A DNA stretch of 9,506 bases from Candidatus Neomicrothrix sp. UBA2517 (GCA_002341185.1 DDNP01000010.1:1-9506); one strand, 5' to 3'. Shown: positions 1 through 8,985, numbered from the stretch's first letter. Notes: a model not told the origin generated them from the sequence alone. Translations and numbers: made by a program.

Positions 1-2055
<2,055 letters not shown>

Positions 2056-2231
2056 AAACAGAGAGTTTAATAGCGTTTGAATGCATAATACGTTCACCCA
2101 TTAAAGCAGTCATGGAAATGTAATGCTTAGTACGTAAGGTTTTATAGTTTTTCAAATGAAGATTTGGTGACGTCAAAGCATTCTTCACAAATATTAAACA
2201 TTTAACTTGGGTATTATGTTGGTTGATTTGT
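2056..2231. other. AT-rich spacer between phosphatase and kinase genes
   Basis: No coding region is apparent. It contains the candidate kinase promoter and an isolated 8-base palindrome TGACGTCA at 2168-2175. I see no stem-loop followed by a T-run that would act as a terminator for the phosphatase gene, so some read-through from phosphatase into kinase is possible. Confidence 0.6.
2085..2113 (-). promoter_or_regulatory. Candidate sigma70-type promoter for the kinase gene
   Basis: Read on the minus strand, an ATGACT -35-like hexamer (2108-2113, four of six matches to TTGACA) is followed by a 17-base spacer and a TATTAT -10-like hexamer (2085-2090). This would start a transcript around 2078 with a leader of about 23 bases before ATG 2055. 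The 176-base gap to the phosphatase gene supports an independent promoter. Judged only by hexamer match and spacing, in an AT-rich region where chance matches are common. Confidence 0.4.
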
Positions 2232-3137
2232 TTAAATTTCAGAGACTTTACTCATTTTCATCTTATTGAGGATCATTTTCAGTTTGTTCGAACGATCTCG
2301 TTGTGCAGGTTTCAAACTTCTTTGATCTAAAAATTTCTGGAGTTCAAAGTGAAAGTTCCGTTGCTTCGTTTGTTCTTCACCTAAAACGATATCTAGAACT
2401 ACAGCTGTCACATTATCTGATCCCCCGTTCGTTAACGCTGCTTGTATTAGATTGTCTGCAGCTAGCTGGGGGTCATTTTGTTCTTGAAGGATTTTTGCTA
2501 TTTCAGAATCTGAAAGTTCATTCGTAAGACCATCAGTACATAATAAATATCGATCTCCAGTTATTGCTTCGATTTCCCATGAGTCAACTTCAACTGCTTC
2601 TTGAGTTCCTAGGGAACGGGTAATTAGATTTCTGTTTGGGTGAGATTTTGCTTCAATCTCATTTATTTGACCGCTATCGATAAGATTTTGGACAACGCTA
2701 TGGTCAATAGAGATTTGATGAAGTTGATTATCAGCAAAGATATAGATCCGTGAATCACCTACATTGACGGCACCGATTCGTGCTGAAGTATTTTTAATGC
2801 AAATTTGTGAAAGAGCGCATAAGGTTGTCCCCATTCCTGAAAGATTAACGTTTTCTTCAGCTCTAGCTTTAATTGATTCATTTGCCTTTTGAACCAGTTG
2901 AGCTAATTCTTCATTTGATTGGAATTCGTTAGCCGAAGTAATGACAGCTATAGCGATTTCAGCAGCTATTTCTCCACCGTTATGTCCGCCCATACCATCG
3001 GCAACAGCAACCATGGTCGGTGTGGCCCCGTATTCATCTTGATTTGAGAGTCTGATATTGCCGACATGCGAAGTTGCGCCCAAGTTAAAAAATTTTGATT
3101 GGGTTTTATCCGAAGTTTGGAGATTCTTTTCGCTCAT
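2232..3137 (-). CDS. PP2C-family protein Ser/Thr phosphatase (PstP/Stp1/PrpC type)
   Basis: Metal-dependent phosphatase that removes phosphate from Ser/Thr residues, most likely reversing the neighbouring PASTA kinase. It is 301 residues; the catalytic domain covers about 18-250. Family motifs in order: NQDEY with Asp34, VADGMGGHNGG with Asp47 and Gly48, GMGTTL at 101-106, VGDSRIY at 126-132, TRSLG at 173-177, CTDGL with Asp202, and GGSDNVTAVV with Asp241. Asp34, Asp47, Asp202 and Asp241 are the expected metal ligands, so the enzyme should be active. Residues 251-301 form a Lys/Arg-rich hydrophilic extension beyond the minimal domain (about 240 residues in small bacterial members). I see no membrane helix there, unlike mycobacterial PstP, so the protein looks cytosolic. 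It starts at ATG 3137 with no strong Shine-Dalgarno, 72 bases after the stop of the crotonase-family gene. Confidence 0.95.
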   Translation of the reverse strand: MSEKNLQTSDKTQSKFFNLGATSHVGNIRLSNQDEYGATPTMVAVADGMGGHNGGEIAAEIAIAVITSANEFQSNEELAQLVQKANESIKARAEENVNLSGMGTTLCALSQICIKNTSARIGAVNVGDSRIYIFADNQLHQISIDHSVVQNLIDSGQINEIEAKSHPNRNLITRSLGTQEAVEVDSWEIEAITGDRYLLCTDGLTNELSDSEIAKILQEQNDPQLAADNLIQAALTNGGSDNVTAVVLDIVLGEEQTKQRNFHFELQKFLDQRSLKPAQRDRSNKLKMILNKMKMSKVSEI

Positions 3138-3209
3138 ATCGCAACCATTTTGCTTTTTTCTATTTATATATCCTGACCTTTTGAGAATAACTTCAACTTT
3201 CGGGATACG

Positions 3210-3989
3210 TTAATTACCCTTCCATTCGGGTTTTCTTTTTTCTTTGAATGCAGTTTTGCCTTCCGTAGCATCATCTGTTTGATTCGCTACGATTCTCATT
3301 GTTTCTCCGAATCTTACCGCTTCTACCCACCCCATATTTCGCGTCCTAGTAGCTACCTCTTTTGTTGCTCTAACGGCAAGTGGTGCTGACTGACATAAAT
3401 TTTGAGCTAATTTTTCTGCTTCTTCCATTAAGTCTTCCGATCCACAGACTTTCCAGACAAACCCCATTTCTTTAGCTCTTGTGGCTGATATCGGTTTTCC
3501 AAGAAGTAATAATTCCATTGCATCTGCCCAATTAATTCTTTGAGGGAGACGAATTGCACCAACAATAGTCGGTATCCCAATAGTGACTTCAGGATAGCAA
3601 AAAGTGGCCTTTTCGCTAGCAAGAACAAAGTCGCAGAATGTTACTGCAGTCAATCCATATCCAACACATGGCCCGTTAACTGCTGCTATTACTGGTTTGA
3701 AGACTTCCTTTCCACTCTCAAAGCTATTGATAGTGGGTTTCTCCCAAAATGTCCCTTTAAAATCACCTGTGCTTCCAGTTGAGTCCCGTAAATCCGCTCC
3801 TCCACAAAAAGTACTACCACTTCCAGTAAGAATTGCTACCCATGCGGCCTCATCATTTTGGAATTTATTCCAAGCATCATTTAGTTCTTGACGCATTTGT
3901 CCATTTATTGCGTTCTGATGATTTGGCCGGTTATACGTAATGGTGACAATATTCCCTGTTTGTTTATAAAGTACGGTTTGATTGTCCAT
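3210..3989 (-). CDS. Enoyl-CoA hydratase/isomerase (crotonase) family protein
   Basis: Crotonase-fold protein of 259 residues, the normal family length, acting on an acyl-CoA thioester. The N-terminal strand region (RPNHQNAI, 21-28) leads to the first oxyanion-hole segment FCGGADL (61-67). The second is NGPCVGYGL (105-113). A CDFVLASEKATF stretch precedes YPEVTIGIP, where Glu134 lines up with the second catalytic Glu of rat mitochondrial hydratase (Glu164). The position matching the first catalytic Glu (Glu144) appears to be Thr114, so simple two-Glu hydration may not be its reaction. Isomerase, carnitinyl-CoA-dehydratase-like or other crotonase chemistry is possible, and the substrate cannot be told. 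The start is ATG 3989 with a weak purine-rich leader (GAAAGATAGAAA). It lies on the same strand as the phosphatase, but no functional link is evident. Confidence 0.9.
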   Translation of the reverse strand: MDNQTVLYKQTGNIVTITYNRPNHQNAINGQMRQELNDAWNKFQNDEAAWVAILTGSGSTFCGGADLRDSTGSTGDFKGTFWEKPTINSFESGKEVFKPVIAAVNGPCVGYGLTAVTFCDFVLASEKATFCYPEVTIGIPTIVGAIRLPQRINWADAMELLLLGKPISATRAKEMGFVWKVCGSEDLMEEAEKLAQNLCQSAPLAVRATKEVATRTRNMGWVEAVRFGETMRIVANQTDDATEGKTAFKEKRKPEWKGN

Positions 3990-4040
3990 ATCAATTTCTA
4001 TCTTTCAAAAAACAAGAATCTAAAACTTTCTTGGCTCGTT

Positions 4041-4053
4041 ACAGTTCAACTGT
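4041..4053. repeat. 13-base palindrome ACAGTTCAACTGT
   Basis: A perfect six-base inverted repeat around a single central base, in the 101-base gap between the amidase stop and the start of the crotonase-family gene. On the plus strand it is followed by TTTT, but no plus-strand gene leads into it. On the minus strand no T-run follows, so it is not a normal terminator for the amidase. It lies about 52-64 bases upstream of the crotonase-family start, a position that would suit an operator. Function unknown. Confidence 0.3.
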
Positions 4054-4090
4054 TTTTACGTGCTTGATTTTAGTCTACTTCGGCATATAT

Positions 4091-6670
4091 TTATTCGTTT
4101 GAGAGTAGCGCTTTCTCAACCGTATCCTCTGAAAATCCAAACATCAGAGGGGACCCTAGATCTGGGTCTTTACATACGCTGTATCCGGGTGCGTCAGCTG
4201 CTGTGAAATTTCGGACGGAGGACGAGTACTCTTTCTCACTCGGTGAAGTTAAATATTCTTCTACTGCGTTGGCCATTGCAACTGAGACAGTGGGCAGATA
4301 GTCCGGAGATTTTATTAGATTTGCTTCTGCTCTATTTGCTAAATATGCGAGTTCGACCAGTGTGGTAGGTGTTCTTGGCCGAGACAGCATTCCATAGGTG
4401 TCTGTTCCTCGGTTGTTTAAAACTCTTATAACTCCTGCATCGTATTGACTTGTCCAAGATATCCATGAGAACTTATCGAGAGCTTCATATACAGATTCAT
4501 AAACTAGCGTGCCGAGCCTTGAAGAATTATTTGAGTTGCTTTGGACAAATGCTTCGGTACCGGGATTCCGTGATGGAGCAATTGTTGGTGCATTATGGTG
4601 AATAGATATCATTGCATCAGCTTGGAGGTGGTCAGCGTATAAGCCTCGGGACGCCAGTGGAATGTGATAATTACTTGAACGAACTAAGTAGCTTTTTATA
4701 CCTCGTAAGGTAAGTTCGTTTTGAAGTGCTTCAGACACTGAAAGGTTGACTGAATGCTCTCGGAGTCCAAAGTATCCAGCACCTCCATCAATACCTCCAT
4801 GACCAGGATCTATCACAATCTGAATATCCTTTATTAATTCACCACCAAATACTCTTTCTGCTCTTCCACAAGGAGTTCGAACAATGTATTGAGGGATTGA
4901 TTCTTTATCTATTTGAGGAAGCTCGGCCATAACTACAACGTTCACCCCCGAAAGTGTGGTTAAGGCTACAGGTGGTCGTTCAAGAGTAAGTTCGCTCGAC
5001 GTTCCCAAACGACCCCAGTAATCCATGCTTTTGTTATCATCGGGTATCCCCGTTATATTTTGATCGAGGTACATCACACTTTGCGGGATTATGCCTTGAT
5101 TAGTTCCCCAAAAGAGTGTGATAATGCCTGAATCAAATTGAGTACCTATTGATTTAGAACTGGATGCTACGAGTAATTCAGATTTTCCATCACCGTTAAT
5201 ATCTACATTTGCTAATGCATCACCCCAATAGTCTGCGTGGCTAGCCTCAAGATTAAGTGGTATTTCATCTTGATGAATTGTTTTAGCGTCTCTGCTTGTG
5301 AGCCCAACTGTTGTACCGGGAATTATCGTTATTGCTCCAGTGCGGATGAGTGTTTCTGTCCCTTCGGCTGGGGCCCCTACCACAAGGTCTATTCGGGAAT
5401 CACCATCAAAATCGCCGGTGGTAAGAACTGACCCCCATCGATCATATGGCTCATTTCTATCATCCACCCCAAAACTACCTTGATGTATTCTTCTGGATCT
5501 CGTAGCTGTTACACCATCCGGAGATCCATATAAAACAGTTATGCTTCCGCTTTGTAGTTTTTTCCCAATGCTTTCATTGGGGGACCCTACGATTAAGTCG
5601 TCTATGCCATCTTGGCTGAAATCACCGGAAGTTAGAGACGAACCCCATTGATCATTTTCCTCATTTCGACCTGGCACTCTTGAAGTATCTTGGTGGAATC
5701 TCTTCGACGTTTCTGGGTTTAACCCCTCATCGCTTCCATATATTACCGTTACTGCACCTGATGACTTAAACAAACCATACTTTTCTCCTGGTGCACCAAT
5801 AGCAAGATCTGATATTTGATCTCCATTGAAATCTCCAGATGTCATTGTTGCCCCCCACATGTCATCGGTTTCACTAGAATCTGGGATACCAGATGTGGTT
5901 TGATTAATGACCTGAGAGCTATCTGTTTGTAGACCGTCTGTACTTCCATAGAGAATCACAATAAGTCCAGCGTTATCTCTATTGCATAAAGTATTCGAGG
6001 GCCCATAGAGATACACAGTAAGTATGGCGTCATCGTCATCGCAAATATTTGCGTATGGTGAACTTATTGCGAGATCTTCAAATCCATCTCCATTAAAATC
6101 TCCTGCAGATATCATTGCTCCCCATTGGTCTCCCATAGACACGTTGTTTTTGTCTATAAACATTGAGAGGTCAAGGGCAAAAGCAATATTGATAATTCCC
6201 ATCCCTTGGGAGATGCCGGGAAGAACCCAGACCATTCCTGCGTCTTCGATCCCGTCAACATCTTTTTGAGGAGCGGAAATTATAAGGTCATCTAATCCAT
6301 CACCATTGAAATCCCCATATGTTGTTCTTGAACCAAATCTATCATTTGGGGCGTTCTCCCCAACGATATTTGGCAGGCCTTGATGCAAAATTACGCTATC
6401 TGAAAATAGTTGATTTGAATCTCCAAACAATATTGTCACTGCGCCCGTTCTTATTGCATCGCCGAAACGTTCACCTGATGCTCCTATGACCATGTCTCCA
6501 TAGCCATCGCCATTGAAATCAGGGCCTAACGACAGTATTTCTGTGTTCTTTCCTTGCCGAGCACCGTTCTGAGCGAATGCTTCCGTTGCCACAAAAAGGG
6601 AAAAGAGAATGAATAAGGATCCTACTAATAGTTTTGATGCTGTATTGTTTATCTTCGAGTGAAAATGGTT
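4091..6670 (-). CDS. Secreted FG-GAP beta-propeller / N-acetylmuramoyl-L-alanine amidase (Amidase_3) fusion; start codon unresolved
   Basis: Residues are numbered from the upstream in-frame GTG at 6799. A signal peptide lies at about 49-77: basic start, hydrophobic LLVGSLFILFSLFV, then ATEAFAQ. Seven FG-GAP repeats follow, each with an Asp-rich calcium-loop motif, starting at residues 94, 163, 234, 323, 393, 463 and 533 (e.g. DFNGDGYGD, DFNGDGLDD, DINGDGKSE), most preceded by a D-x-W/F-G motif. Seven repeats suggest one closed integrin-alpha-like propeller. The Amidase_3 domain is at about 658-850: DPGHGG with His667, LREH with Glu681, SIHHNA with His734 as zinc ligands, and LVELAYLAN with catalytic Glu816. 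It should cut the bond between MurNAc and L-Ala of peptidoglycan outside the membrane. A 50-residue tail follows with no recognised domain. The frame is open through the adjacent tRNA-Leu. No ATG, GTG or TTG exists between the tRNA and the signal-peptide core, so I give only the frame downstream of the tRNA. Confidence 0.85.
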   Translation of the reverse strand, partial: NHFHSKINNTASKLLVGSLFILFSLFVATEAFAQNGARQGKNTEILSLGPDFNGDGYGDMVIGASGERFGDAIRTGAVTILFGDSNQLFSDSVILHQGLPNIVGENAPNDRFGSRTTYGDFNGDGLDDLIISAPQKDVDGIEDAGMVWVLPGISQGMGIINIAFALDLSMFIDKNNVSMGDQWGAMISAGDFNGDGFEDLAISSPYANICDDDDAILTVYLYGPSNTLCNRDNAGLIVILYGSTDGLQTDSSQVINQTTSGIPDSSETDDMWGATMTSGDFNGDQISDLAIGAPGEKYGLFKSSGAVTVIYGSDEGLNPETSKRFHQDTSRVPGRNEENDQWGSSLTSGDFSQDGIDDLIVGSPNESIGKKLQSGSITVLYGSPDGVTATRSRRIHQGSFGVDDRNEPYDRWGSVLTTGDFDGDSRIDLVVGAPAEGTETLIRTGAITIIPGTTVGLTSRDAKTIHQDEIPLNLEASHADYWGDALANVDINGDGKSELLVASSSKSIGTQFDSGIITLFWGTNQGIIPQSVMYLDQNITGIPDDNKSMDYWGRLGTSSELTLERPPVALTTLSGVNVVVMAELPQIDKESIPQYIVRTPCGRAERVFGGELIKDIQIVIDPGHGGIDGGAGYFGLREHSVNLSVSEALQNELTLRGIKSYLVRSSNYHIPLASRGLYADHLQADAMISIHHNAPTIAPSRNPGTEAFVQSNSNNSSRLGTLVYESVYEALDKFSWISWTSQYDAGVIRVLNNRGTDTYGMLSRPRTPTTLVELAYLANRAEANLIKSPDYLPTVSVAMANAVEEYLTSPSEKEYSSSVRNFTAADAPGYSVCKDPDLGSPLMFGFSEDTVEKALLSNE

Positions 6671-6672
6671 TG

Positions 6673-6756
6673 TGCGCGAGGAGGGACTTGAACCCTCACA
6701 TCCCGAAGGACACAGGCACCTGAAGCCTGCGCGTCTGCCAATTCCGCCACTCGCGC
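6673..6756 (-). tRNA. trnL: tRNA-Leu (anticodon CAG)
   Basis: Class II tRNA of 84 bases ending at the discriminator. The acceptor stem GCGCGAG (6756-6750) pairs fully with CTCGCGC (6680-6674), and the discriminator is A at 6673. The D arm holds GGCGGAATTGGCAGAC. The anticodon stem CAGGC/GCCTG closes a seven-base loop TTCAGGT with anticodon CAG, reading CUG. The variable arm contains a TCC-TTCG-GGA hairpin, as expected for leucine tRNAs. The T arm is GAGGG-TTCAAGT-CCCTC. CCA is not encoded; the discriminator is followed by CAAACC. It lies 73 bases after the F420-type gene and directly before the amidase coding region, suggesting a shared transcript. I could not pick out a convincing tRNA promoter. 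Confidence 0.97.
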
Positions 6757-6829
6757 GAGTATCAATGGATCGTATCGGATTAGATAGCATTAGGAACACG
6801 TATTCGCAGGTTTGGTTAGCATGATGAAG

Positions 6830-7225
6830 TTAAGCGCGTCCCATAACTCTTTCTATAGTTATCTCAATAACTCGTCTATCATCTCCTCGGTCTTTAGGTT
6901 CTGAATATCGTTCTGCATATCTCCGAGTTCCTTCTACACATTTGTCTGTATCAGCCGTTACGATAGCTGAGCCTTCAAGGGTTATCCATCGTCCGCCATC
7001 GACTTGCGAGACTGCGGCTTTAAGAGGAGTCTCCGCTTTTTCTAATAATTTAGATTTCATACTTCCAGCCCACGTGATGACTCTGGCTAGCTTTTGTTCT
7101 TTATCCCATGTGAAACCAACTGGAGTGACGTGAGGTCTTCCGTTCGGTGTCACTATGGTCAACGTTGCAAGGTGGCGTTCGGTCACGAATTCTGCCATTT
7201 CAGAAGTTAAGTCAACTCTTTTCAT
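6830..7225 (-). CDS. F420-dependent split-barrel (PPOX-class) protein resembling biliverdin reductase Rv2074
   Basis: Small flavin/deazaflavin-type split beta-barrel protein of 131 residues, usually a homodimer using F420H2. From memory of Mycobacterium tuberculosis Rv2074 (F420H2-dependent biliverdin reductase), matching blocks run the whole length: FVTERHLATLT near the N-terminus, HVTPVGFTWD, ARVIT, SQVDGGRWITLEGSA in the middle, then RRYAERYSEP and RVIEITIERVMG at the C-terminus. Biliverdin reduction is therefore a reasonable guess, but related family members act on other substrates. The frame is open to ATG 7294, which would overlap the upstream hydrolase. I chose ATG 7225 because GAAAGG lies 8 bases before it and homology begins just after it. 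It follows the hydrolase stop by 16 bases, so the two are probably one operon. An F420 user implies that the host makes F420. Confidence 0.88.
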   Translation of the reverse strand: MKRVDLTSEMAEFVTERHLATLTIVTPNGRPHVTPVGFTWDKEQKLARVITWAGSMKSKLLEKAETPLKAAVSQVDGGRWITLEGSAIVTADTDKCVEGTRRYAERYSEPKDRGDDRRVIEITIERVMGRA

Positions 7226-7233
7226 ACTTGTAG

Positions 7234-7239
7234 CCTTTC
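7234..7239 (-). promoter_or_regulatory. Shine-Dalgarno GAAAGG that sets the F420-type protein start
   Basis: GAAAGG on the minus strand is followed by eight bases and then ATG 7225. It sits inside the 16-base gap after the hydrolase stop codon. It is the clearest ribosome binding site in the window and argues against the longer ATG 7294 start, which overlaps the hydrolase reading frame. Confidence 0.7.
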
Positions 7240-7241
7240 GT

Positions 7242-7958
7242 CTACCCTCCGAACATAGCCATCCATTGCTCAGCAGAAGAAGGAGCAAAGACATAGTTAT
7301 GTTCTCGGGTTTCGCCCATTGATTGGGAAGGTTTCGGGGAATACAGGTGCCCTGGAAAAAGAGTTGCAGTATCAGGGACTTTGGCGAGTCGTGTTGTCAA
7401 ACTTTCATACATCTGTCTTGGGTCGCCACCTGGCAGGTCTGTTCTCCCGCAACCGTCAAGAAATAATGTGTCTCCTGCTACTAACCTATCCTGAACAAGA
7501 AAGCATTGACTGCCTGGGGTATGCCCGGGAGTGTGGATGAGTTCAATTTCAATGGACCCAACTGTTATTTTATCTCCACTTGAATGTGTGATCAGGTTGT
7601 CGTGCCCTACTCCTGTTACCTTATCTACAAGTTCCGCTTCCTCATTTTGAACATGTATTGGGACTGAAACAAGATTCAGTAGATCCGTAATTCCTGAGAT
7701 GCTAAAGCCCATCATATCGCCACCTACGTGGTCAGGGTGATAGTGAGTGGCGAGAACTCCGGTGAGATTCATTTCATCTTCTTCAAGAATGTTAATGATT
7801 CCTTGTGGATCATATGCTGGGTCGATGACAACAGCTTCTCCTGTTGTTCGATCGCCTATTAGGTATATGAAGTTCATCATTTGCCGCGCGATTTGATCTT
7901 CAGTTCCTACATCTCTACCTGATAAAAGTTGCCGAAAATATAGTTGTTGTTCTGACAT
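7242..7958 (-). CDS. Metallo-beta-lactamase-fold hydrolase, glyoxalase II / ETHE1 (persulfide dioxygenase)-like
   Basis: Metallohydrolase of 238 residues with a complete MBL metal site: THYHPDH with His72, His74, Asp76 and His77; HTPGHTPGS with His146; AGDTLF with Asp163; and FPGHLY with His204. The block GCGRTDLPGGDP (169-180) resembles the GRTD region of ETHE1-type sulfur dioxygenases, while the overall size and metal ligands also fit hydroxyacylglutathione hydrolase-like thioesterases. The actual reaction (persulfide oxidation, thioester cleavage or detoxification with another thiol) cannot be decided here. There is no signal peptide, so it should be cytosolic. It starts at ATG 7958 without an obvious Shine-Dalgarno, is divergent from the prephenate dehydratase across 66 bases, and is the likely first gene of an operon with the F420-type protein. 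Confidence 0.92.
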   Translation of the reverse strand: MSEQQLYFRQLLSGRDVGTEDQIARQMMNFIYLIGDRTTGEAVVIDPAYDPQGIINILEEDEMNLTGVLATHYHPDHVGGDMMGFSISGITDLLNLVSVPIHVQNEEAELVDKVTGVGHDNLITHSSGDKITVGSIEIELIHTPGHTPGSQCFLVQDRLVAGDTLFLDGCGRTDLPGGDPRQMYESLTTRLAKVPDTATLFPGHLYSPKPSQSMGETREHNYVFAPSSAEQWMAMFGG

Positions 7959-7972
7959 AGATAAAAACTTTA

Positions 7973-8017
7973 GGCGTGTTATCAGTGATTTCGGCGTTTC
8001 TATGGAAATTAAGGCGT
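7973..8017. repeat. Three GGCGT words at exact 20-base spacing in the divergent promoter region
   Basis: GGCGT occurs at 7973-7977, 7993-7997 and 8013-8017, each exactly 20 bases after the last, about two helical turns apart. The first two units also share AT and ATT at matching offsets. They nearly fill the spacer between the divergent hydrolase and prephenate dehydratase genes, where a shared regulator could bind one face of the DNA. The words are short, so chance is possible. I could not assign a confident -35/-10 pair for either gene here. Confidence 0.4.
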
Positions 8018-8024
8018 TGTCTCT

Positions 8025-8984
8025 ATGTTCCTCCTCTATCCTGCAGGTGTGGGAGATGTTACGAGTTTACGAGTTGGGTACCTTGGTCCATCGGGGACTT
8101 TTACCGAATCTGCTTTGCTTACGCAGACTGACTTAGCGGCGGCCGAGCATATTCTGTATCGAAGTCATTCAGATGTTCTTCATAACACGTCGGTAGGTGA
8201 GGTTGATTTTGGGTTTTGCGCCATTGAGAATGCAATTGAGGGCACCGTGAACGTTGTGCAAGATACTTTAGCGTTTGATAGTGAGTTGTTGATTCAGCGG
8301 GAGGTTGTGATTCCTATAACGATGAATCTTCTTGTTAAAAGAGGAGTGAGTTTGCCTGAAGTTAAAAAGGTTATTTCTTACCCTCATGCGCTTGCGCAGG
8401 TTCGGTCTTTTCTTCGCGATAATCTTCCTGATGCAGAGTTGGAAGCAGCAAACTCTACTGCTCATGCTGCGTATCTATTATCTGAAAGCGATGATTCGCA
8501 TATCGCTGCTGTTGGTACAAGTCTTGCCGCTAAGAAATACGGTCTTGCTATAGCAGCCGAAGCGATTGAAGATCATTCGGGAAATAAGACTCGTTTCGTT
8601 CTAATTGCCCAAGATGGTATTCCTGCTCCTACAGGTCACGATAAAACTAGTGTGGTTGTCTTTCAACAATCTGATCGCCCAGGTTCCTTATTGGCTATTC
8701 TTCAGGAATTTGCTGCGCGTTCAATCAACTTGACGAAATTAGAGTCACGTCCAACACGTGAAGGACTTGGCCAATATTGTTTTTTTCTAGATTTAGAAGG
8801 TCATATCGCTGACTCAGTTATGGCCGATTGTCTTAAGACACTGCAAACAAAGGATGTGCGTGTGAAGTTCTTAGGTTCTTATCCTGCTGCGGGTGACCAT
8901 GCAGAGGAAGTTCGTGAAGAATCTAATGCTGCCTTGGATAAGGCTCAAAGTTGGTTAGATTCTATTAGATCCAAACTTTCATAG
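8025..8984 (+). CDS. pheA: Prephenate dehydratase with C-terminal ACT domain
   Basis: Converts prephenate to phenylpyruvate, the committed step of phenylalanine synthesis, in the cytosol. It is 319 residues and monofunctional: no chorismate mutase domain precedes the catalytic part. The dehydratase domain spans about 16-195, with GYLGPSGTFTESA (18-30), CAIENAIEGTV (65-75), SYPHALAQV (118-126), STAHAA (144-149) and the catalytic NKTRF motif (187-191, Thr189). The ACT domain spans about 207-285, with RPGSL (218-222) and ESRP (240-243), the motifs associated with phenylalanine feedback binding. A hydrophilic helical tail of about 30 residues follows. The first 15 residues are weakly family-like. 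I kept ATG 8025, but GTG 8049 is possible; neither has a good Shine-Dalgarno. It is the only plus-strand gene here and ends one base from the convergent dehydrogenase stop. Confidence 0.95.
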   Translation: MFLLYPAGVGDVTSLRVGYLGPSGTFTESALLTQTDLAAAEHILYRSHSDVLHNTSVGEVDFGFCAIENAIEGTVNVVQDTLAFDSELLIQREVVIPITMNLLVKRGVSLPEVKKVISYPHALAQVRSFLRDNLPDAELEAANSTAHAAYLLSESDDSHIAAVGTSLAAKKYGLAIAAEAIEDHSGNKTRFVLIAQDGIPAPTGHDKTSVVVFQQSDRPGSLLAILQEFAARSINLTKLESRPTREGLGQYCFFLDLEGHIADSVMADCLKTLQTKDVRVKFLGSYPAAGDHAEEVREESNAALDKAQSWLDSIRSKLS

Positions 8985-8985
8985 A

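Noticed and set aside
2168..2175. TGACGTCA palindrome as an operator
   Set aside because: A single 8-base palindrome with no second copy and no match to a regulator site I can name for this lineage.
3160..3192. Promoter for the phosphatase (TTGAAG with TATATA)
   Set aside because: The spacer between the hexamers is about 20 bases, too long for a convincing sigma70-type site.
3540..3891. Plus-strand open frames antisense to the crotonase-family gene
   Set aside because: Opposite a strong coding region, with no family motifs and no initiation signals.
4041..4060. Palindrome plus TTTT as a rho-independent terminator
   Set aside because: The T-run is on the plus strand, where no gene reads into it, and the stem is short. 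It was kept only as a palindrome of unknown role.
6673..6799. tRNA-Leu as an attachment site for an integrated element
   Set aside because: I saw no integrase, no repeated tRNA 3' segment and no phage-like genes on either side.
7226..7294. Longer start (ATG 7294) for the F420-type protein, adding 23 residues beginning MSLLLLLLSNGW
   Set aside because: The extension overlaps the hydrolase coding region, shows no family similarity, and lacks the good Shine-Dalgarno found before ATG 7225. The Leu run is a frame shadow, not a signal peptide.
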